DNA of 64,000 bases from Sulfurimonas sp. (GCF_029027585.1 NZ_CP093397.1:124001-188000), one strand, 5' to 3'; shown: positions 1 through 9,126, counted from the stretch's first letter. A program made the numbers and translations. The notes: generated by a model not told the origin, from the letters alone.

Positions 1-182
1 ATTTGAGGAAGAGCATCTACGGTTGAGTTTAACTCTGATTTGATGGAGTTAGTTATAAAAAAAACGCTTGTTAAAAGAAAAATCAAAAGAGTCAACACTG
101 TTGTAATAAAAAAGCTTTTATACTTTTGTCTTAGTATGGAGTTTATGGCGTACTCTATAAGGTAAAAATTTATTTTATTCAT
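1..182 (-). CDS. FtsX/MacB-like ABC transporter permease, N-terminal fragment cut by window edge
   Basis: About 60 codons can be read on the minus strand from an ATG at 182, running off the left edge. The product begins with a short basic stretch, then a strongly hydrophobic segment (about residues 24-45), followed by a polar region. This is the N-terminal shape of FtsX/MacB-type permeases, whose first membrane helix precedes a large periplasmic domain. The ATG overlaps the stop of the upstream gene (ATGAATAA), so the two are translationally coupled. Family assignment is an inference from this short fragment and the NosL neighbour; another membrane protein is possible. Confidence 0.45.
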   Translation of the reverse strand, partial: MNKINFYLIEYAINSILRQKYKSFFITTVLTLLIFLLTSVFFITNSIKSELNSTVDALPQ

Positions 183-498
183 TATCTAGCCTATTGATTA
201 TGTGCGAGTGAGAGTAGGTGAAAGTTGAAGGGAAGTACTCTCTTAAACTTCCATCATCTTTGTAGATGCTAAACACATTACTCAGACTTCTATGTCTAAT
301 ATAAGTTGCTTCTGTTGAGATAGCTAAATCTCCAAGACCAACAAGTGCTACAAAATTTTTTTTCTTAACTAGCATCTCTTTAGAGTCAGATTTATACATA
401 CTTAGATAATAAGCTTCAAGTACAAACACAAGCATAATAATACCTACAAATAAAATCAGTTTAGGTGTTTTTGGAGTGTATCTATTTTCATTCATCAA
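175..498 (-). CDS. Small single-pass membrane protein in the NosL operon
   Basis: I do not recognise this protein by family. Translation gives about 107 residues with one membrane helix near residues 13-31 and a soluble remainder that would be periplasmic. The start overlaps the end of the NosL-like gene by 11 bases and its stop overlaps the permease start, so three genes form one tightly coupled minus-strand operon. Two ATG codons lie together at the start; either could be used. The context suggests a subunit or accessory of the adjacent NosL/permease system. Confidence 0.55.
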   Translation of the reverse strand: MMNENRYTPKTPKLILFVGIIMLVFVLEAYYLSMYKSDSKEMLVKKKNFVALVGLGDLAISTEATYIRHRSLSNVFSIYKDDGSLREYFPSTFTYSHSHIINRLDNE

Positions 499-1165
499 GT
501 TTATTAACTTCTTCTTTTTTTATATCTTCAAACTTCATAACTTTTATACCCTTATGATCCATACTAAATGTCTTAGCCTCATCGTATTTCTCAAATGAGA
601 TAAGTTCATCACCCATAGGTCCATATACATCACTGCCTATTACGAAGTAAGCATCTCTAGCATCTAATACTTTTAGAGAGTAATAATCTCTCACTAAAAT
701 TTTAGATATACCTTTTTGATGTTTATAATAATACTTCATCATATCTTTAACTCCATCAAAAGAGAACCGTTTATCATCATAAAAAATTTGTGTAATCCAC
801 TTTGGGTACTTATACACATACATTCCACAGATAGGGCACTTTTCATCTTTGGTTACTTTTATCTCTAAAATTACTTCGCTGTTATCTTCAAGTCGTTTTA
901 CTTCAAAAAGGTATAGGCAAAGGGCATTGAAGTATTTTGGATTTAGCGGTTTACAAAGTTTGTTTTCTTTTATATCTTTACTCAAAGCATCTATACTTTT
1001 GTACTGACTTAAGTCTATCTCTAAATCACACTTTTTTAAAAATATTTTTTTACCCATAGGATAAATCTTCTTCTCTTTTTGTGCTAAAGAGATAGATGCA
1101 TCTGCAAATAATGTTGTTATAAAAAACAGTGAGATAAGAAAGAAAAGGTTTAGGTAAGTTTTCAT
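488..1165 (-). CDS. NosL-family protein, exported
   Basis: The 225-residue product starts with a signal peptide (hydrophobic residues about 7-21) and carries the NosL hallmark CPICGM near residue 134, followed by a tract ending in FDGVKDMMKYY, matching the C-x2-C-G-M and F-D elements of NosL copper-binding proteins. NosL proteins deliver Cu(I) to nitrous oxide reductase in the periplasm. The roughly 110-residue N-terminal extension before the NosL core contains further cysteines and is longer than in a classical NosL. No nosZ is in the window, so the client is uncertain. It is co-transcribed with a small membrane protein and a permease. Confidence 0.75.
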   Translation of the reverse strand: MKTYLNLFFLISLFFITTLFADASISLAQKEKKIYPMGKKIFLKKCDLEIDLSQYKSIDALSKDIKENKLCKPLNPKYFNALCLYLFEVKRLEDNSEVILEIKVTKDEKCPICGMYVYKYPKWITQIFYDDKRFSFDGVKDMMKYYYKHQKGISKILVRDYYSLKVLDARDAYFVIGSDVYGPMGDELISFEKYDEAKTFSMDHKGIKVMKFEDIKKEEVNKLDE

Positions 1166-1200
1166 AATAAAAATATACCTTAAGAAGTATTACAAAATCG

Positions 1201-1680
1201 TTAAGTTGTTCTAAGTAACATCAATCTTCGTACAAATAAGACAATTAATCCAACAGCTAAAATTTTAAAGTCTAACTCACTTGCTGTGTGAATATTTTCA
1301 AAGGTTGTGCTTTGGGTTGCTTCTACGCCCATAGCCTGCATCGCTAAAATCTTAGGTGCATAAACATTACTAAACATCAAAGAAGAAAAGACAACTGTAA
1401 CGCTACTAGCTAAAACTATAGAGTCTCGTTTTGATGTCTTATACATATATGTTTCATACAGCATAACAGCACCAGCAAGAAAGTAAACCCAGTAACTAAA
1501 CCTATGAAAGATTTCACCCATCAAAATACCAGCATTATAGTGATCTAGAGTTATATCTACTAAGTGTTTGTTTGGGTTAAAAATAACAGGAGCAACTACT
1601 GCACCTAGAACTATTACTGCTCCAAATGAAGCTGCTAAAATGATTAGATAACTAAAGTCTATATAAATTCTTTTACTAAT
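1201..1680 (-). CDS. DUF4149-family membrane protein, probable AUU start
   Basis: From the first ATG (1524) only about 107 residues are read, but the same frame stays open upstream and encodes a typical DUF4149 N-terminus, including a first helix and LGAVVAPVIF, before reaching a stop at the end of prmC. No ATG, GTG or TTG exists in that 52-codon extension. The only plausible start is ATT at 1680-1678, with AAGG seven bases upstream. The full product would be 159 residues with about four membrane helices, the usual length. The gene follows prmC within about ten bases. The function of DUF4149 is unknown. Confidence 0.6.
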   Translation of the reverse strand: MSKRIYIDFSYLIILAASFGAVIVLGAVVAPVIFNPNKHLVDITLDHYNAGILMGEIFHRFSYWVYFLAGAVMLYETYMYKTSKRDSIVLASSVTVVFSSLMFSNVYAPKILAMQAMGVEATQSTTFENIHTASELDFKILAVGLIVLFVRRLMLLRTT

Positions 1681-1689
1681 GGGTTTGCC

Positions 1690-2520
1690 TTATAGCTTAA
1701 GCGTAAAACCTCTATCAAAATTACTATAATCTTTGTAGAAGTCTAACTGCTCAAATGCTTGATTTGATAAATATGTTTGTATCTTACCTTTTTGCTCATA
1801 ACCCATCTCACATGTAAAAAAGTTAATCTTTCGCTTTAAGACTTCAACAAGGAGTTCTTTAATGATTTCATCTCCGACAACTCCTCCAAAAAGTGCATTT
1901 TGAGGTTCATAAGAAAGGTTTGACTCTAGTGGTGTTTTATCTGCAATATATGGAGGATTTGATACAAGATAATCTATATCTTCATCTATTGGCTCTAAAA
2001 GTGAACCTAGTCGTAATTCTATCCTATCTCCCATACCAAACTTTTGTATATTCACTTTTGCAATACAGAGAGCTTCTTGAGATATATCAACAGCTATAAA
2101 TTTAGCATTTTTAAAATGCTGTGCTAAAACTATAGAGATTATCCCACTACCAACACCAACTTCTACAAAAGTCATCTTAGCATCTAGACTTTTTACATTT
2201 TTTAAAACTTCATCTATAAGAAGTTCTGTTTCAGGACGAGGAATCAAAGCACCCTCGGCTATATAAAATTCTTGGCTATAAAAACTTACACTATTAGTTA
2301 TATACTCTAAAGGTACATTTTTTACTCTAGCATCTACCCATTTAAAAAGCTTTTGTATATCTGTTATCTCACTGCGTTGATTTGTAAGAAGCCAAAGCTC
2401 ATCAACCTTTAAAAATGCCATAAGCATAAGTTGAGCCTCTTTTGCTGGTCGTTCTATGAAAGGTTTAAGAGTCTTTGTTATTTCTACTAAAACATCTTTT
2501 ACTATATATGTGTCTTTCAT
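1690..2520 (-). CDS. prmC: Peptide chain release factor N5-glutamine methyltransferase
   Basis: The 276-residue product methylates the GGQ glutamine of release factors RF1/RF2 with SAM. It has an N-terminal helical domain, the PrmC signature IPRPETE (residues 93-99), the SAM motif VGVGSG (121-126) and the catalytic NPPY (188-191). Length is normal. Its ATG overlaps the stop of the upstream M48 protease gene by four bases, and the DUF4149 gene follows at once, so the three form one minus-strand operon. Confidence 0.95.
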   Translation of the reverse strand: MKDTYIVKDVLVEITKTLKPFIERPAKEAQLMLMAFLKVDELWLLTNQRSEITDIQKLFKWVDARVKNVPLEYITNSVSFYSQEFYIAEGALIPRPETELLIDEVLKNVKSLDAKMTFVEVGVGSGIISIVLAQHFKNAKFIAVDISQEALCIAKVNIQKFGMGDRIELRLGSLLEPIDEDIDYLVSNPPYIADKTPLESNLSYEPQNALFGGVVGDEIIKELLVEVLKRKINFFTCEMGYEQKGKIQTYLSNQAFEQLDFYKDYSNFDRGFTLKL

Positions 2521-3734
2521 GTAGTTTTTATATCAACACCTAACTCTTTTAGTCGTTCTAATACAGGTGGATGCGTGTAATGAAAGAAAATATATAAAGG
2601 GTGAGAGAGTGGAAAACTTTTGTTCTCTGTCACTAACTTAGTAAGTGCATTGGCAAGTTCTACCGCGCCACCTGCTCCGCCTAACTCACTTCCCATCTTA
2701 TCTGCTTCATACTCATTATGACGACTTACTATACCCATGATTGGCATCATTACAAAACCTAAAATCGGCATAAATAACATTAAAAGTATCATCAGTAAAT
2801 AAGGCTCTTGACTTATACTCATCTCTAAGTAAAGTGAATCAGGTAAATTTCCAAAGATACCAAACATTGCAAATAGCATAGCACCAACTAAAGCTATATT
2901 TTTATATATATCGCCATGTGCAAAGTGACCTAGTTCATGTCCTAAAACTGCTAGAAGTTCTTTTGTTGTTAGTTTTTCTATGAGTGTATCAAAAAGCACA
3001 ACTCTTTTTGCTTTTCCAAAACCACCAAAGTAAGCATTTAGTCTTGCATCTCTTTTACTTGCATCACTTATGAAAACACCAGAACTTACAAAACCTGTTT
3101 TGTCCATAAGAGTTTTTATCTCACCATCTAACTCTTCATCTTTAAGTGGTGTAAGTTTGTCAAAAAACATCGCACGAAAGGCTGGATAAAGCATGTTAAT
3201 AAGAATAACTACTGCGAAGATAAATACAAAACTCCATAACCACCAAAGAGAAAAGTTAGTGATGATTAGATAGATGCCCCAAATAACTAAAGAGCCAAGA
3301 ACTAGAGTCATCGCAAAAGAGATAAGAGTATCTTTTATCCATTGACCCATGCTTGATTTGTTAAAGCCATATTTTTCATCCAATACAAACTTTTCATAGT
3401 ATCCAAACGGTAATGATAAAATAGAGTTTATTACTACAAAACTAAGAACAACTGCTATGTTTAAAAAAGCTTCATTTTCAAAAAATACATTATTTGCTAA
3501 ATAAGAAATACCAAATCCCATCCAAGCTATAAACATAAAATAATCAACAAAAGAACTTACAATAGAAAGTTTTTCTTTAGCAACTGTATAATTTCCCGCT
3601 TTTAAAAAGTCTGCTGCACCAAGAAGTACAGCCTCTTTTCTTTTTGCATCATTTACAAAGCCGATTTGCATTACACTTGTATAGATTGAAACTAGAACAA
3701 ATAGTGTATAAATAGTGATAACTGTCATTAACAT
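2517..3734 (-). CDS. M48-family zinc metalloprotease (Ste24/CAAX protease-like)
   Basis: The 405-residue integral membrane protein carries the zinc-binding HELGH motif (residues 266-270) followed by FAHGD, and a downstream NEYEAD glutamate segment that supplies the third ligand. Several membrane helices precede the catalytic site, as in Ste24-type proteases, and length fits that family. It is the first gene of the operon with prmC. Two in-frame ATGs lie at the start (MLM). Role is probably membrane protein quality control; the substrate cannot be told from sequence. Confidence 0.9.
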   Translation of the reverse strand: MLMTVITIYTLFVLVSIYTSVMQIGFVNDAKRKEAVLLGAADFLKAGNYTVAKEKLSIVSSFVDYFMFIAWMGFGISYLANNVFFENEAFLNIAVVLSFVVINSILSLPFGYYEKFVLDEKYGFNKSSMGQWIKDTLISFAMTLVLGSLVIWGIYLIITNFSLWWLWSFVFIFAVVILINMLYPAFRAMFFDKLTPLKDEELDGEIKTLMDKTGFVSSGVFISDASKRDARLNAYFGGFGKAKRVVLFDTLIEKLTTKELLAVLGHELGHFAHGDIYKNIALVGAMLFAMFGIFGNLPDSLYLEMSISQEPYLLMILLMLFMPILGFVMMPIMGIVSRHNEYEADKMGSELGGAGGAVELANALTKLVTENKSFPLSHPLYIFFHYTHPPVLERLKELGVDIKTT

Positions 3735-3806
3735 TTAAAGACCTTAAATTTTTTCGCAATTGTAGCAAAATAATCTGTTATACTTACATAAATTTCAGGA
3801 GTAAAT

Positions 3807-3857
3807 ATGAAAAAAACAGTACTATTAAGCTTACTGCTGATACGAAGTTTACAATAA
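3807..3857 (+). other. Possible remnant: 16-codon signal-peptide-like ORF
   Basis: A good ribosome site (AGGAG) precedes ATG at 3807, and the frame encodes MKKTVLLSLLLIRSLQ then stops. It looks like the beginning of a signal peptide whose gene has been lost or cut, just upstream of the flavodoxin-fold reductase. It could equally be a short leader ORF or chance. Confidence 0.3.
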
Positions 3858-3878
3858 GAAATAAAAAGGAAAATATCA

Positions 3879-4460
3879 TTGAAATGTTTAGTAGTATTAG
3901 CTCACCCACTTAATAATAGTTTATCTTGCCATTTAGCAGAAGAAACAATAAAGCACATGGAAAATAAAGGTTATCAAGTAATCATTAAAGATCTTTACAA
4001 AGAAAATTTTAATCCTGTATTAACAAAAGAGGAAAGAAATAGTTACTATGAAAAACGATTTGATTTATCTAAATTAAAAGATGATATTATTCAATTACAA
4101 GAAGCCCAATCATTAGTATTGATATTTCCTACTTGGTGGTTTAGTTTTCCAGCAATATTGAAAGGTTGGTTTGATAGAGTATGGGCACCAGGATATGCAT
4201 ATAATCATGCTTCGGATTTAGGTGCAATTACGCCATGCCTTTTAAATCTAAAAGAAGTAAAAGTAGTAACAACACTTGGAGCACCTTGGTGGGTTGATTT
4301 TTTTGTACTTAGAAAACCTGTTAATAAAGTTTTAAAATTTGCTTTACTTGGTGCATGTACAAAAAATTGTAAGTTTCAAATGCTCTCACTTTATAATAGT
4401 GAAAGTCTTACCAAAGAAAAAGTTAATAATTTTGTTAAAAAAATTAAAATTACTTTTTAA
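3879..4460 (+). CDS. NAD(P)H-dependent oxidoreductase, flavodoxin-like fold
   Basis: The 193-residue protein starts at TTG (AAAAGGA eight bases upstream) with a beta-strand/loop typical of flavodoxin-fold quinone reductases (VVLAHP at residues 5-10). The FMN-site segment FPTWWFSFPAILKGWFDRVW (about residues 85-104) is the classic NAD(P)H dehydrogenase (quinone) signature of the KefF/MdaB/DT-diaphorase family. It probably reduces quinones or electrophiles in the cytosol. It heads a small plus-strand group with a lipid methyltransferase and an alkylguanine repair gene. Confidence 0.85.
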   Translation: MKCLVVLAHPLNNSLSCHLAEETIKHMENKGYQVIIKDLYKENFNPVLTKEERNSYYEKRFDLSKLKDDIIQLQEAQSLVLIFPTWWFSFPAILKGWFDRVWAPGYAYNHASDLGAITPCLLNLKEVKVVTTLGAPWWVDFFVLRKPVNKVLKFALLGACTKNCKFQMLSLYNSESLTKEKVNNFVKKIKITF

Positions 4461-4485
4461 TAAACTTTGATTTTAAAGGAAAAAC

Positions 4486-5166
4486 TTGAAACAAAAAATA
4501 TTTGAATATCAAATTTGGCATATATTTGCCATTATTATGTCCCTGTTCTTTTTTAATTACTTAGCTACAAGTATTTCGGATCTTACACAAGGTTCATTAT
4601 TTGGTGTGAAAACTTCCATATGGTTATGGATATCTATTTTAGCGCCTATTGTCCACCAGTTATATGTAGCTATTGTTTGGAGATACGAACTATATGAAAA
4701 AACTTTTACTACAAAGTATGGCTTTGAAAAAGCTTTTAAAACATACTCTGCTGGTTTTTCTATACTTTTTATGTTTAGACTTCTTTCTATCATATTTTTA
4801 GCTTTTAGTAATAGTTATACGATAGATATAGATCCACTTTATACATATGCAATAGTTTGTTTTATTGCCCCATTTATTATATATCTTTTTTATTCTGTAA
4901 AAAAATATTTTACTATTGAGAGAGCTTATGGCATTGATCATTTTGATAAAAACTATAATGAGCCTTATGTTAAACAAGGCATCTTCAAATATACCAACAA
5001 CGGAATGTATGTTATTGGACTAACAGTATTATATATACCAGGGTTATTATTACTATCAGAAGCTGCATTACTTGTTGCTTTTTTTAATCACGCTTATATT
5101 TGGGTACATTACTACACTACTGAACAACCAGACATGGAAACTATATATGGGAAACTTCAATCATGA
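4486..5166 (+). CDS. PEMT/ICMT-like phospholipid methyltransferase family membrane protein
   Basis: The 226-residue integral membrane protein has about five hydrophobic segments and a C-terminal region (roughly residues 165-222) with NNGMYVIG, a hydrophobic stretch, then H..YIWVHYYTTEQPDMETIYG. This resembles the SAM-binding end of phosphatidylethanolamine N-methyltransferases and isoprenylcysteine methyltransferases. Start is TTG with AAAGGA upstream. The stop overlaps the next ATG (TCATGA), so it is coupled to the repair gene. Substrate is inferred only at family level. Confidence 0.65.
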   Translation: MKQKIFEYQIWHIFAIIMSLFFFNYLATSISDLTQGSLFGVKTSIWLWISILAPIVHQLYVAIVWRYELYEKTFTTKYGFEKAFKTYSAGFSILFMFRLLSIIFLAFSNSYTIDIDPLYTYAIVCFIAPFIIYLFYSVKKYFTIERAYGIDHFDKNYNEPYVKQGIFKYTNNGMYVIGLTVLYIPGLLLLSEAALLVAFFNHAYIWVHYYTTEQPDMETIYGKLQS

Positions 5167-5678
5167 ATCAAATAAACATACAATACTACAAAACAAAATA
5201 TGCTCATTTTATTTTAGGATCATTTGAGGACAAACTTTGCTTATTGGATTTTAGATATAGAAAAATGCGAACAAGTGTTGATAACAGATTGAAAAAAGGT
5301 CTAGATGCTGTATTTGTAGAACAAGATGATGAGATATTAAGACAAACAAGGAAACAACTTGATGAGTATTTTAATATGACAAGAAAAGAGTTTGATATAC
5401 CTACTATAACAGTTGGTACAGACTTTCAAAAATCTGTTTGGGAAGCTTTACTTAAAGTGCCTTACGGTACTACATCAACATATCTACAACTAGCTAAAGA
5501 TATTGATAATGAAAAAGCTGTAAGAGCAGTAGCTAATGCTAATGGTGCAAACTCACTAGGGATAATAATACCTTGCCATCGCATAATTGGAACAAACGGA
5601 GAACTTACAGGGTATGGTGGTGGATTACCTCTTAAAAAAAGATTATTAAAATTAGAACAAAATTTGTTTTTATGCTAA
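5163..5678 (+). CDS. ogt: Methylated-DNA--protein-cysteine methyltransferase
   Basis: The 171-residue product carries the suicide-repair active site PCHRIIG near residues 139-145, preceded by a helix-turn-helix region with AVRAVANANGAN (arginine finger and recognition helix) and followed by LTGYGGGLPLKKRLL. It removes alkyl groups from O6-alkylguanine onto its cysteine. It lacks the Ada regulatory domain, so it is of the Ogt/MGMT type. It overlaps the lipid methyltransferase gene by four bases. Confidence 0.93.
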   Translation: MNQINIQYYKTKYAHFILGSFEDKLCLLDFRYRKMRTSVDNRLKKGLDAVFVEQDDEILRQTRKQLDEYFNMTRKEFDIPTITVGTDFQKSVWEALLKVPYGTTSTYLQLAKDIDNEKAVRAVANANGANSLGIIIPCHRIIGTNGELTGYGGGLPLKKRLLKLEQNLFLC

Positions 5679-5703
5679 GAAAAAGTTTCGATATAATCAC
5701 ACA

Positions 5704-6066
5704 ATGCGAATAATAATTTTAACCTTTTTGATTTTCTCATCTCTTTTATCCTCGACTTCCTATGAAATGGGGAAGAAGCTTTATATGCAAAAGGCTTGTT
5801 TTTCTTGTCATGGTATGAAGGCAGAGGGCTTGCATCTGTACCCTCGACTTGCAAATCGTGCAAAAGGTTTTTTAACTTATAAGCTTAAAAAATTCCGTGA
5901 TAAACTCTCAGATAACCAACAACAAGAGATGATGATAGCTTATGCTATTGGTTTAAGTGATGAAGACATAGAAAATCTAACAACTTTTATGAGTGAGTTT
6001 AAAGATGAAGCGAGTGGAGAGAGTTATGATGATAGTTATCAAACACACGGAGATGGTGGTTCATGA
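5704..6066 (+). CDS. Small mono-haem cytochrome c
   Basis: The 120-residue protein has a signal peptide (residues 1-18) and one haem attachment site CFSCH near residue 32. The remainder contains a class I cytochrome c-like LYPRLANRA segment, and the methionines near residues 79-80 could supply the axial ligand. Such cytochromes carry electrons in the periplasm, but its partners are not shown here. The stop overlaps the lpxB start (ATGA), placing an electron carrier at the head of the lipid A operon. Confidence 0.8.
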   Translation: MRIIILTFLIFSSLLSSTSYEMGKKLYMQKACFSCHGMKAEGLHLYPRLANRAKGFLTYKLKKFRDKLSDNQQQEMMIAYAIGLSDEDIENLTTFMSEFKDEASGESYDDSYQTHGDGGS

Positions 6067-7109
6067 AACTTTTAGTTAGCGCGTTAGAGCATTCGGCAAA
6101 TGTGCATCTACACTCTTTAAAAAAAGAGTTAAGTGATGATGTTGAGTTTATTGGTATTTTTGATTCTGACTTAGGTAACTCCATAGTTGATTTGAGAAGT
6201 TTAGCAATCATGGGATTTGTAGATGCTCTAAAAAAACTTCGTTACTTTTTTAAACTAAATGCTCAAATGGTAGATTTAGCCGAAGAAGCAGACAAAGTTT
6301 TACTCATAGACTCTTCTGGTTTCAACCTTCCACTAGCTAAAAAAATTAAAAAGCGATACCCACAAAAAGAGATAATTTACTATATTTTACCTCAAGCGTG
6401 GGCATGGAAAAAAAAGCGTATTCCTGTCTTAGAAAAGACCATAACTCACTTAGCATCTATACTTCCTTTTGAAAAAGATTACTACTCAAAAAATGCTCCC
6501 ATAACTTATGTTGGGCATCCACTTCTTGACATCATAAAAGAGTTTAAGCAAGAGCTAAACACAGAGGTGAAAGAAGTTGCTTTTATGCCCGGAAGTAGAA
6601 AAGGCGAGATTAAAAAACTTATGCCTGTATTTGAAGAACTTATAGTTAAACTGAAACTAAATGCAACTATTATCATCCCAAAACACTTCACTAAAGAAGA
6701 GATAAAAGAGCTTTATGGTAACCTATCGGGTTTTAAAATAGCTCATGATGCGCACAAGACTCTTTATGAGGCAGATTTTGCTTTTATATGTAGTGGAACG
6801 GCAACACTTGAAGCAGCACTTATAGGAACTCCTTTTGTGTTAAGCTACATCGCTAAACCGCTTGATTATTTCATAGCATCTAGGCTTGTAAAGTTAAGGC
6901 ATATTGGTCTTAGTAACATTATGTTTACTCAGTTTAATAAAAGAGATTTACATCCAGAGTTTATTCAAGAAGATGTAACAGTCAAAAACCTTTTAAAAGC
7001 GTTTAAAGAGTATGATAGAAGTACATTTTTAGATGATTCAAAACATCTAAGAGCTTACTTAAAACACGGTAGTTCAAAAACAGTAGCAAAAATTATACAA
7101 AAAATCTAA
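6063..7109 (+). CDS. lpxB: Lipid-A-disaccharide synthase
   Basis: The 348-residue product is a GT19 glycosyltransferase that joins UDP-diacyl-glucosamine and lipid X to form the lipid A disaccharide at the inner membrane. Recognisable LpxB elements are YILPQAWAWKKKRI, YVGHPLLD, FMPGSRKGEI and the nucleotide-binding ICSGTATLEAAL segment near residues 242-253. Length is slightly short but usual for Campylobacterota. It overlaps the cytochrome c gene and is followed after 11 bases by gnnB, forming the lipid A operon. Confidence 0.95.
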   Translation: MKLLVSALEHSANVHLHSLKKELSDDVEFIGIFDSDLGNSIVDLRSLAIMGFVDALKKLRYFFKLNAQMVDLAEEADKVLLIDSSGFNLPLAKKIKKRYPQKEIIYYILPQAWAWKKKRIPVLEKTITHLASILPFEKDYYSKNAPITYVGHPLLDIIKEFKQELNTEVKEVAFMPGSRKGEIKKLMPVFEELIVKLKLNATIIIPKHFTKEEIKELYGNLSGFKIAHDAHKTLYEADFAFICSGTATLEAALIGTPFVLSYIAKPLDYFIASRLVKLRHIGLSNIMFTQFNKRDLHPEFIQEDVTVKNLLKAFKEYDRSTFLDDSKHLRAYLKHGSSKTVAKIIQKI

Positions 7110-7120
7110 ATAGGAAAAAC

Positions 7121-8212
7121 ATGAAAATCAATTTTATAGACTTAAAAGCGCAGTATGCAGATTACAAAGCAGAGATAGATAGCGAAGTAGCCCAAGTATT
7201 TAGTACGGCTCAGTTTATTGGTGGAGAAAAGTTAAACTCTTTGGAGAAAAATTTAGCAGACTACACAGGTGTTGATCATGTTATTGGATGTAGTAGTGGG
7301 ACAGATGCTCTTTTACTTTCTCTTATGGCTTTGGATATTGGTCGTGGTGATGAAGTTATTACAACTCCTTTTACATTTATTGCAACTGCTGAAGTTATTG
7401 CTTTTTTAGGTGCTAAGTCTGTTTTTGTTGACATCGAAGAAAATAGCTACAACATAGACCCAACTAAAATAGAAGCTGTTATTACTGAAAAAACTAAAGC
7501 TATCATGCCTGTTTCTCTATATGGACAATGTGCAAACATGGATGCTATAAATGAAATCGCTAAAAAACATGACCTTCCTGTAATCGAAGATGCTTGTCAG
7601 AGTTTTGGTGCTACTTATAATGGTAAAAAATCGTGTAACCTTTCAACTATTGGTTGCACAAGTTTTTTTCCATCTAAACCTCTTGGAGCGTATGGAGATG
7701 GAGGAGCAGTTTTTACTAATGACAAAGAGCTAGAAGAAAAAATAAGAATGCTTTTAAATCATGGTCAAAATGAAAGATATAAACATAAGTTTATTGGTAT
7801 AAATGGTCGTTTAGATGCTGTTCAAGCCGCTATACTTGGTGTTAAACTAAAACACTTTGAAAAAGAAGTAAAAACTCGTGATGAAATAGGTACAAGATAT
7901 AATGACCTTCTTGAAGATGCAAATGTTATAACTCCAAAAATATCCCAAGGAAATACAAGTGTATTTGCACAGTACTCAATAAGAGTAGAAGATAGAGAAG
8001 CGATGGTTGCAAAACTTAGTGCTAAAGAGATTCCTACTGCTGTTCACTACCCAGTGCCGCTTCATCTTCAAGAATGTTTTTCAAACCTTGGCTATAAAGA
8101 GGGAGATTTTCCTATAAGTGAAAAAATATCTACTCAAATCATGTCACTTCCAATGAGTTCATATTTAACACAAGAAGAACAAGATTATATAGTCGAAGCG
8201 ATTAAAGGGTAA
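7121..8212 (+). CDS. gnnB: UDP-GlcNAc3N aminotransferase, DegT/DnrJ/EryC1/StrS family
   Basis: The 363-residue PLP enzyme shows the sugar aminotransferase motifs GCSSGTDALLLSL, VIEDACQSFGA and the Schiff-base lysine in FFPSKPLGAYGDGGA (K186). Its position between lpxB and lpxA, next to a Gfo/Idh-type oxidoreductase, identifies it as GnnB, which aminates the 3-keto sugar made by GnnA to give UDP-GlcNAc3N. LpxA then makes lipid A with amide-linked acyl chains. The assignment to GnnB rather than another sugar aminotransferase rests on this context. Confidence 0.85.
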   Translation: MKINFIDLKAQYADYKAEIDSEVAQVFSTAQFIGGEKLNSLEKNLADYTGVDHVIGCSSGTDALLLSLMALDIGRGDEVITTPFTFIATAEVIAFLGAKSVFVDIEENSYNIDPTKIEAVITEKTKAIMPVSLYGQCANMDAINEIAKKHDLPVIEDACQSFGATYNGKKSCNLSTIGCTSFFPSKPLGAYGDGGAVFTNDKELEEKIRMLLNHGQNERYKHKFIGINGRLDAVQAAILGVKLKHFEKEVKTRDEIGTRYNDLLEDANVITPKISQGNTSVFAQYSIRVEDREAMVAKLSAKEIPTAVHYPVPLHLQECFSNLGYKEGDFPISEKISTQIMSLPMSSYLTQEEQDYIVEAIKG

Positions 8213-8215
8213 CTA

Positions 8216-9126
8216 ATGAAAAACATAGCAATTACTGGTTTAGGTAGCATGGGTAAAAACCACTACAATACTCTTAAAAACATCAAAGAAGCCAATATTG
8301 TTGGTCTTTGTGATGTAAATAAAAAAGACGATTATGAAGAGCCTTTTTTTACGGACTTGGAACAGATGCTTCTGGAAGTAAAACCAGATGCACTTATAAT
8401 CGTTACTCCAACATCTCTTCATAAAGAAGCAACACTTTTATGTGCCAAACATGGTGTAAATGTTTTTATAGAAAAACCTGCTGCTTCGAGTGTAGCAGAT
8501 GCAAAAGAGATGGCAGAAGCTATAAAAGCTAAAAATCTTAAAAGTTGCATAGGTCACATAGAAAGATATAACCCTGTTGTTAAAGCACTTATAAGTGAGA
8601 TTGAAGATCATGAAATATTATCTATCTCCATAACTCGTAGTGGTGCTTTTCCTGAACGCATCGCAGATGTTGGGATTTTAACTGATTTATCAGTTCATGA
8701 TAGTGATTTAATAAGATTTATCACTAAGAAAAACATAGTTAAAAGCGCTGTTTTTAAATCTCAAAGATTCATAAAACACATGAAGACAATGCTATCTTAG
8801 CTTTTGAGCTAGAAGGTGAAGTTGTTGGAGATATAACTACAAACTGGCTAACTCCATATAGAAAAAGAAGTATAGCCGTTGCTTGTAGAGTAGATGCTGA
8901 GTCAAAAATAAAATATTTTGAAGCTGATTTACTATCTCAAACTTTAAAAGAAAGAGTAAATATAAATCCATCTTCACACATTACAAGAAACTGTTTTGTT
9001 GGTAGAAGTAATGCACTTGCTGATGAACTTATAGCTTTTTTAAACTACCTTGAAACAGGTGAGAAAGGTTCTCTTTCTAGTGTTGAAGATAGCATCATTA
9101 CCTTGGAGATTGCAAATGATTCATGA
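8216..9126 (+). pseudogene. gnnA: UDP-GlcNAc 3-dehydrogenase, Gfo/Idh/MocA family, broken by a -1 frameshift
   Basis: The first frame encodes 194 residues with a Rossmann GLGSMG motif and the EKPAA element (near residues 85-89) of Gfo/Idh/MocA oxidoreductases, then hits a stop at 8798. The family sequence continues in the next frame, reading [19 protein letters not shown] and running to a stop at 9124-9126. The switch lies near 8763-8766: one more A in the short A-run would restore [10 protein letters not shown] and a product of about 303 residues. GnnA oxidises UDP-GlcNAc at C3 for GnnB. The gene abuts gnnB (three bases apart) and overlaps the lpxA start. A sequencing error is as likely as real loss, since gnnB is intact. 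Confidence 0.8.

Noticed and set aside
9050..9115. Longer LpxA start at 9050
   Set aside because: The extra 22 residues are inside gnnA in another frame, and LpxA proteins begin at the first hexapeptide strand.
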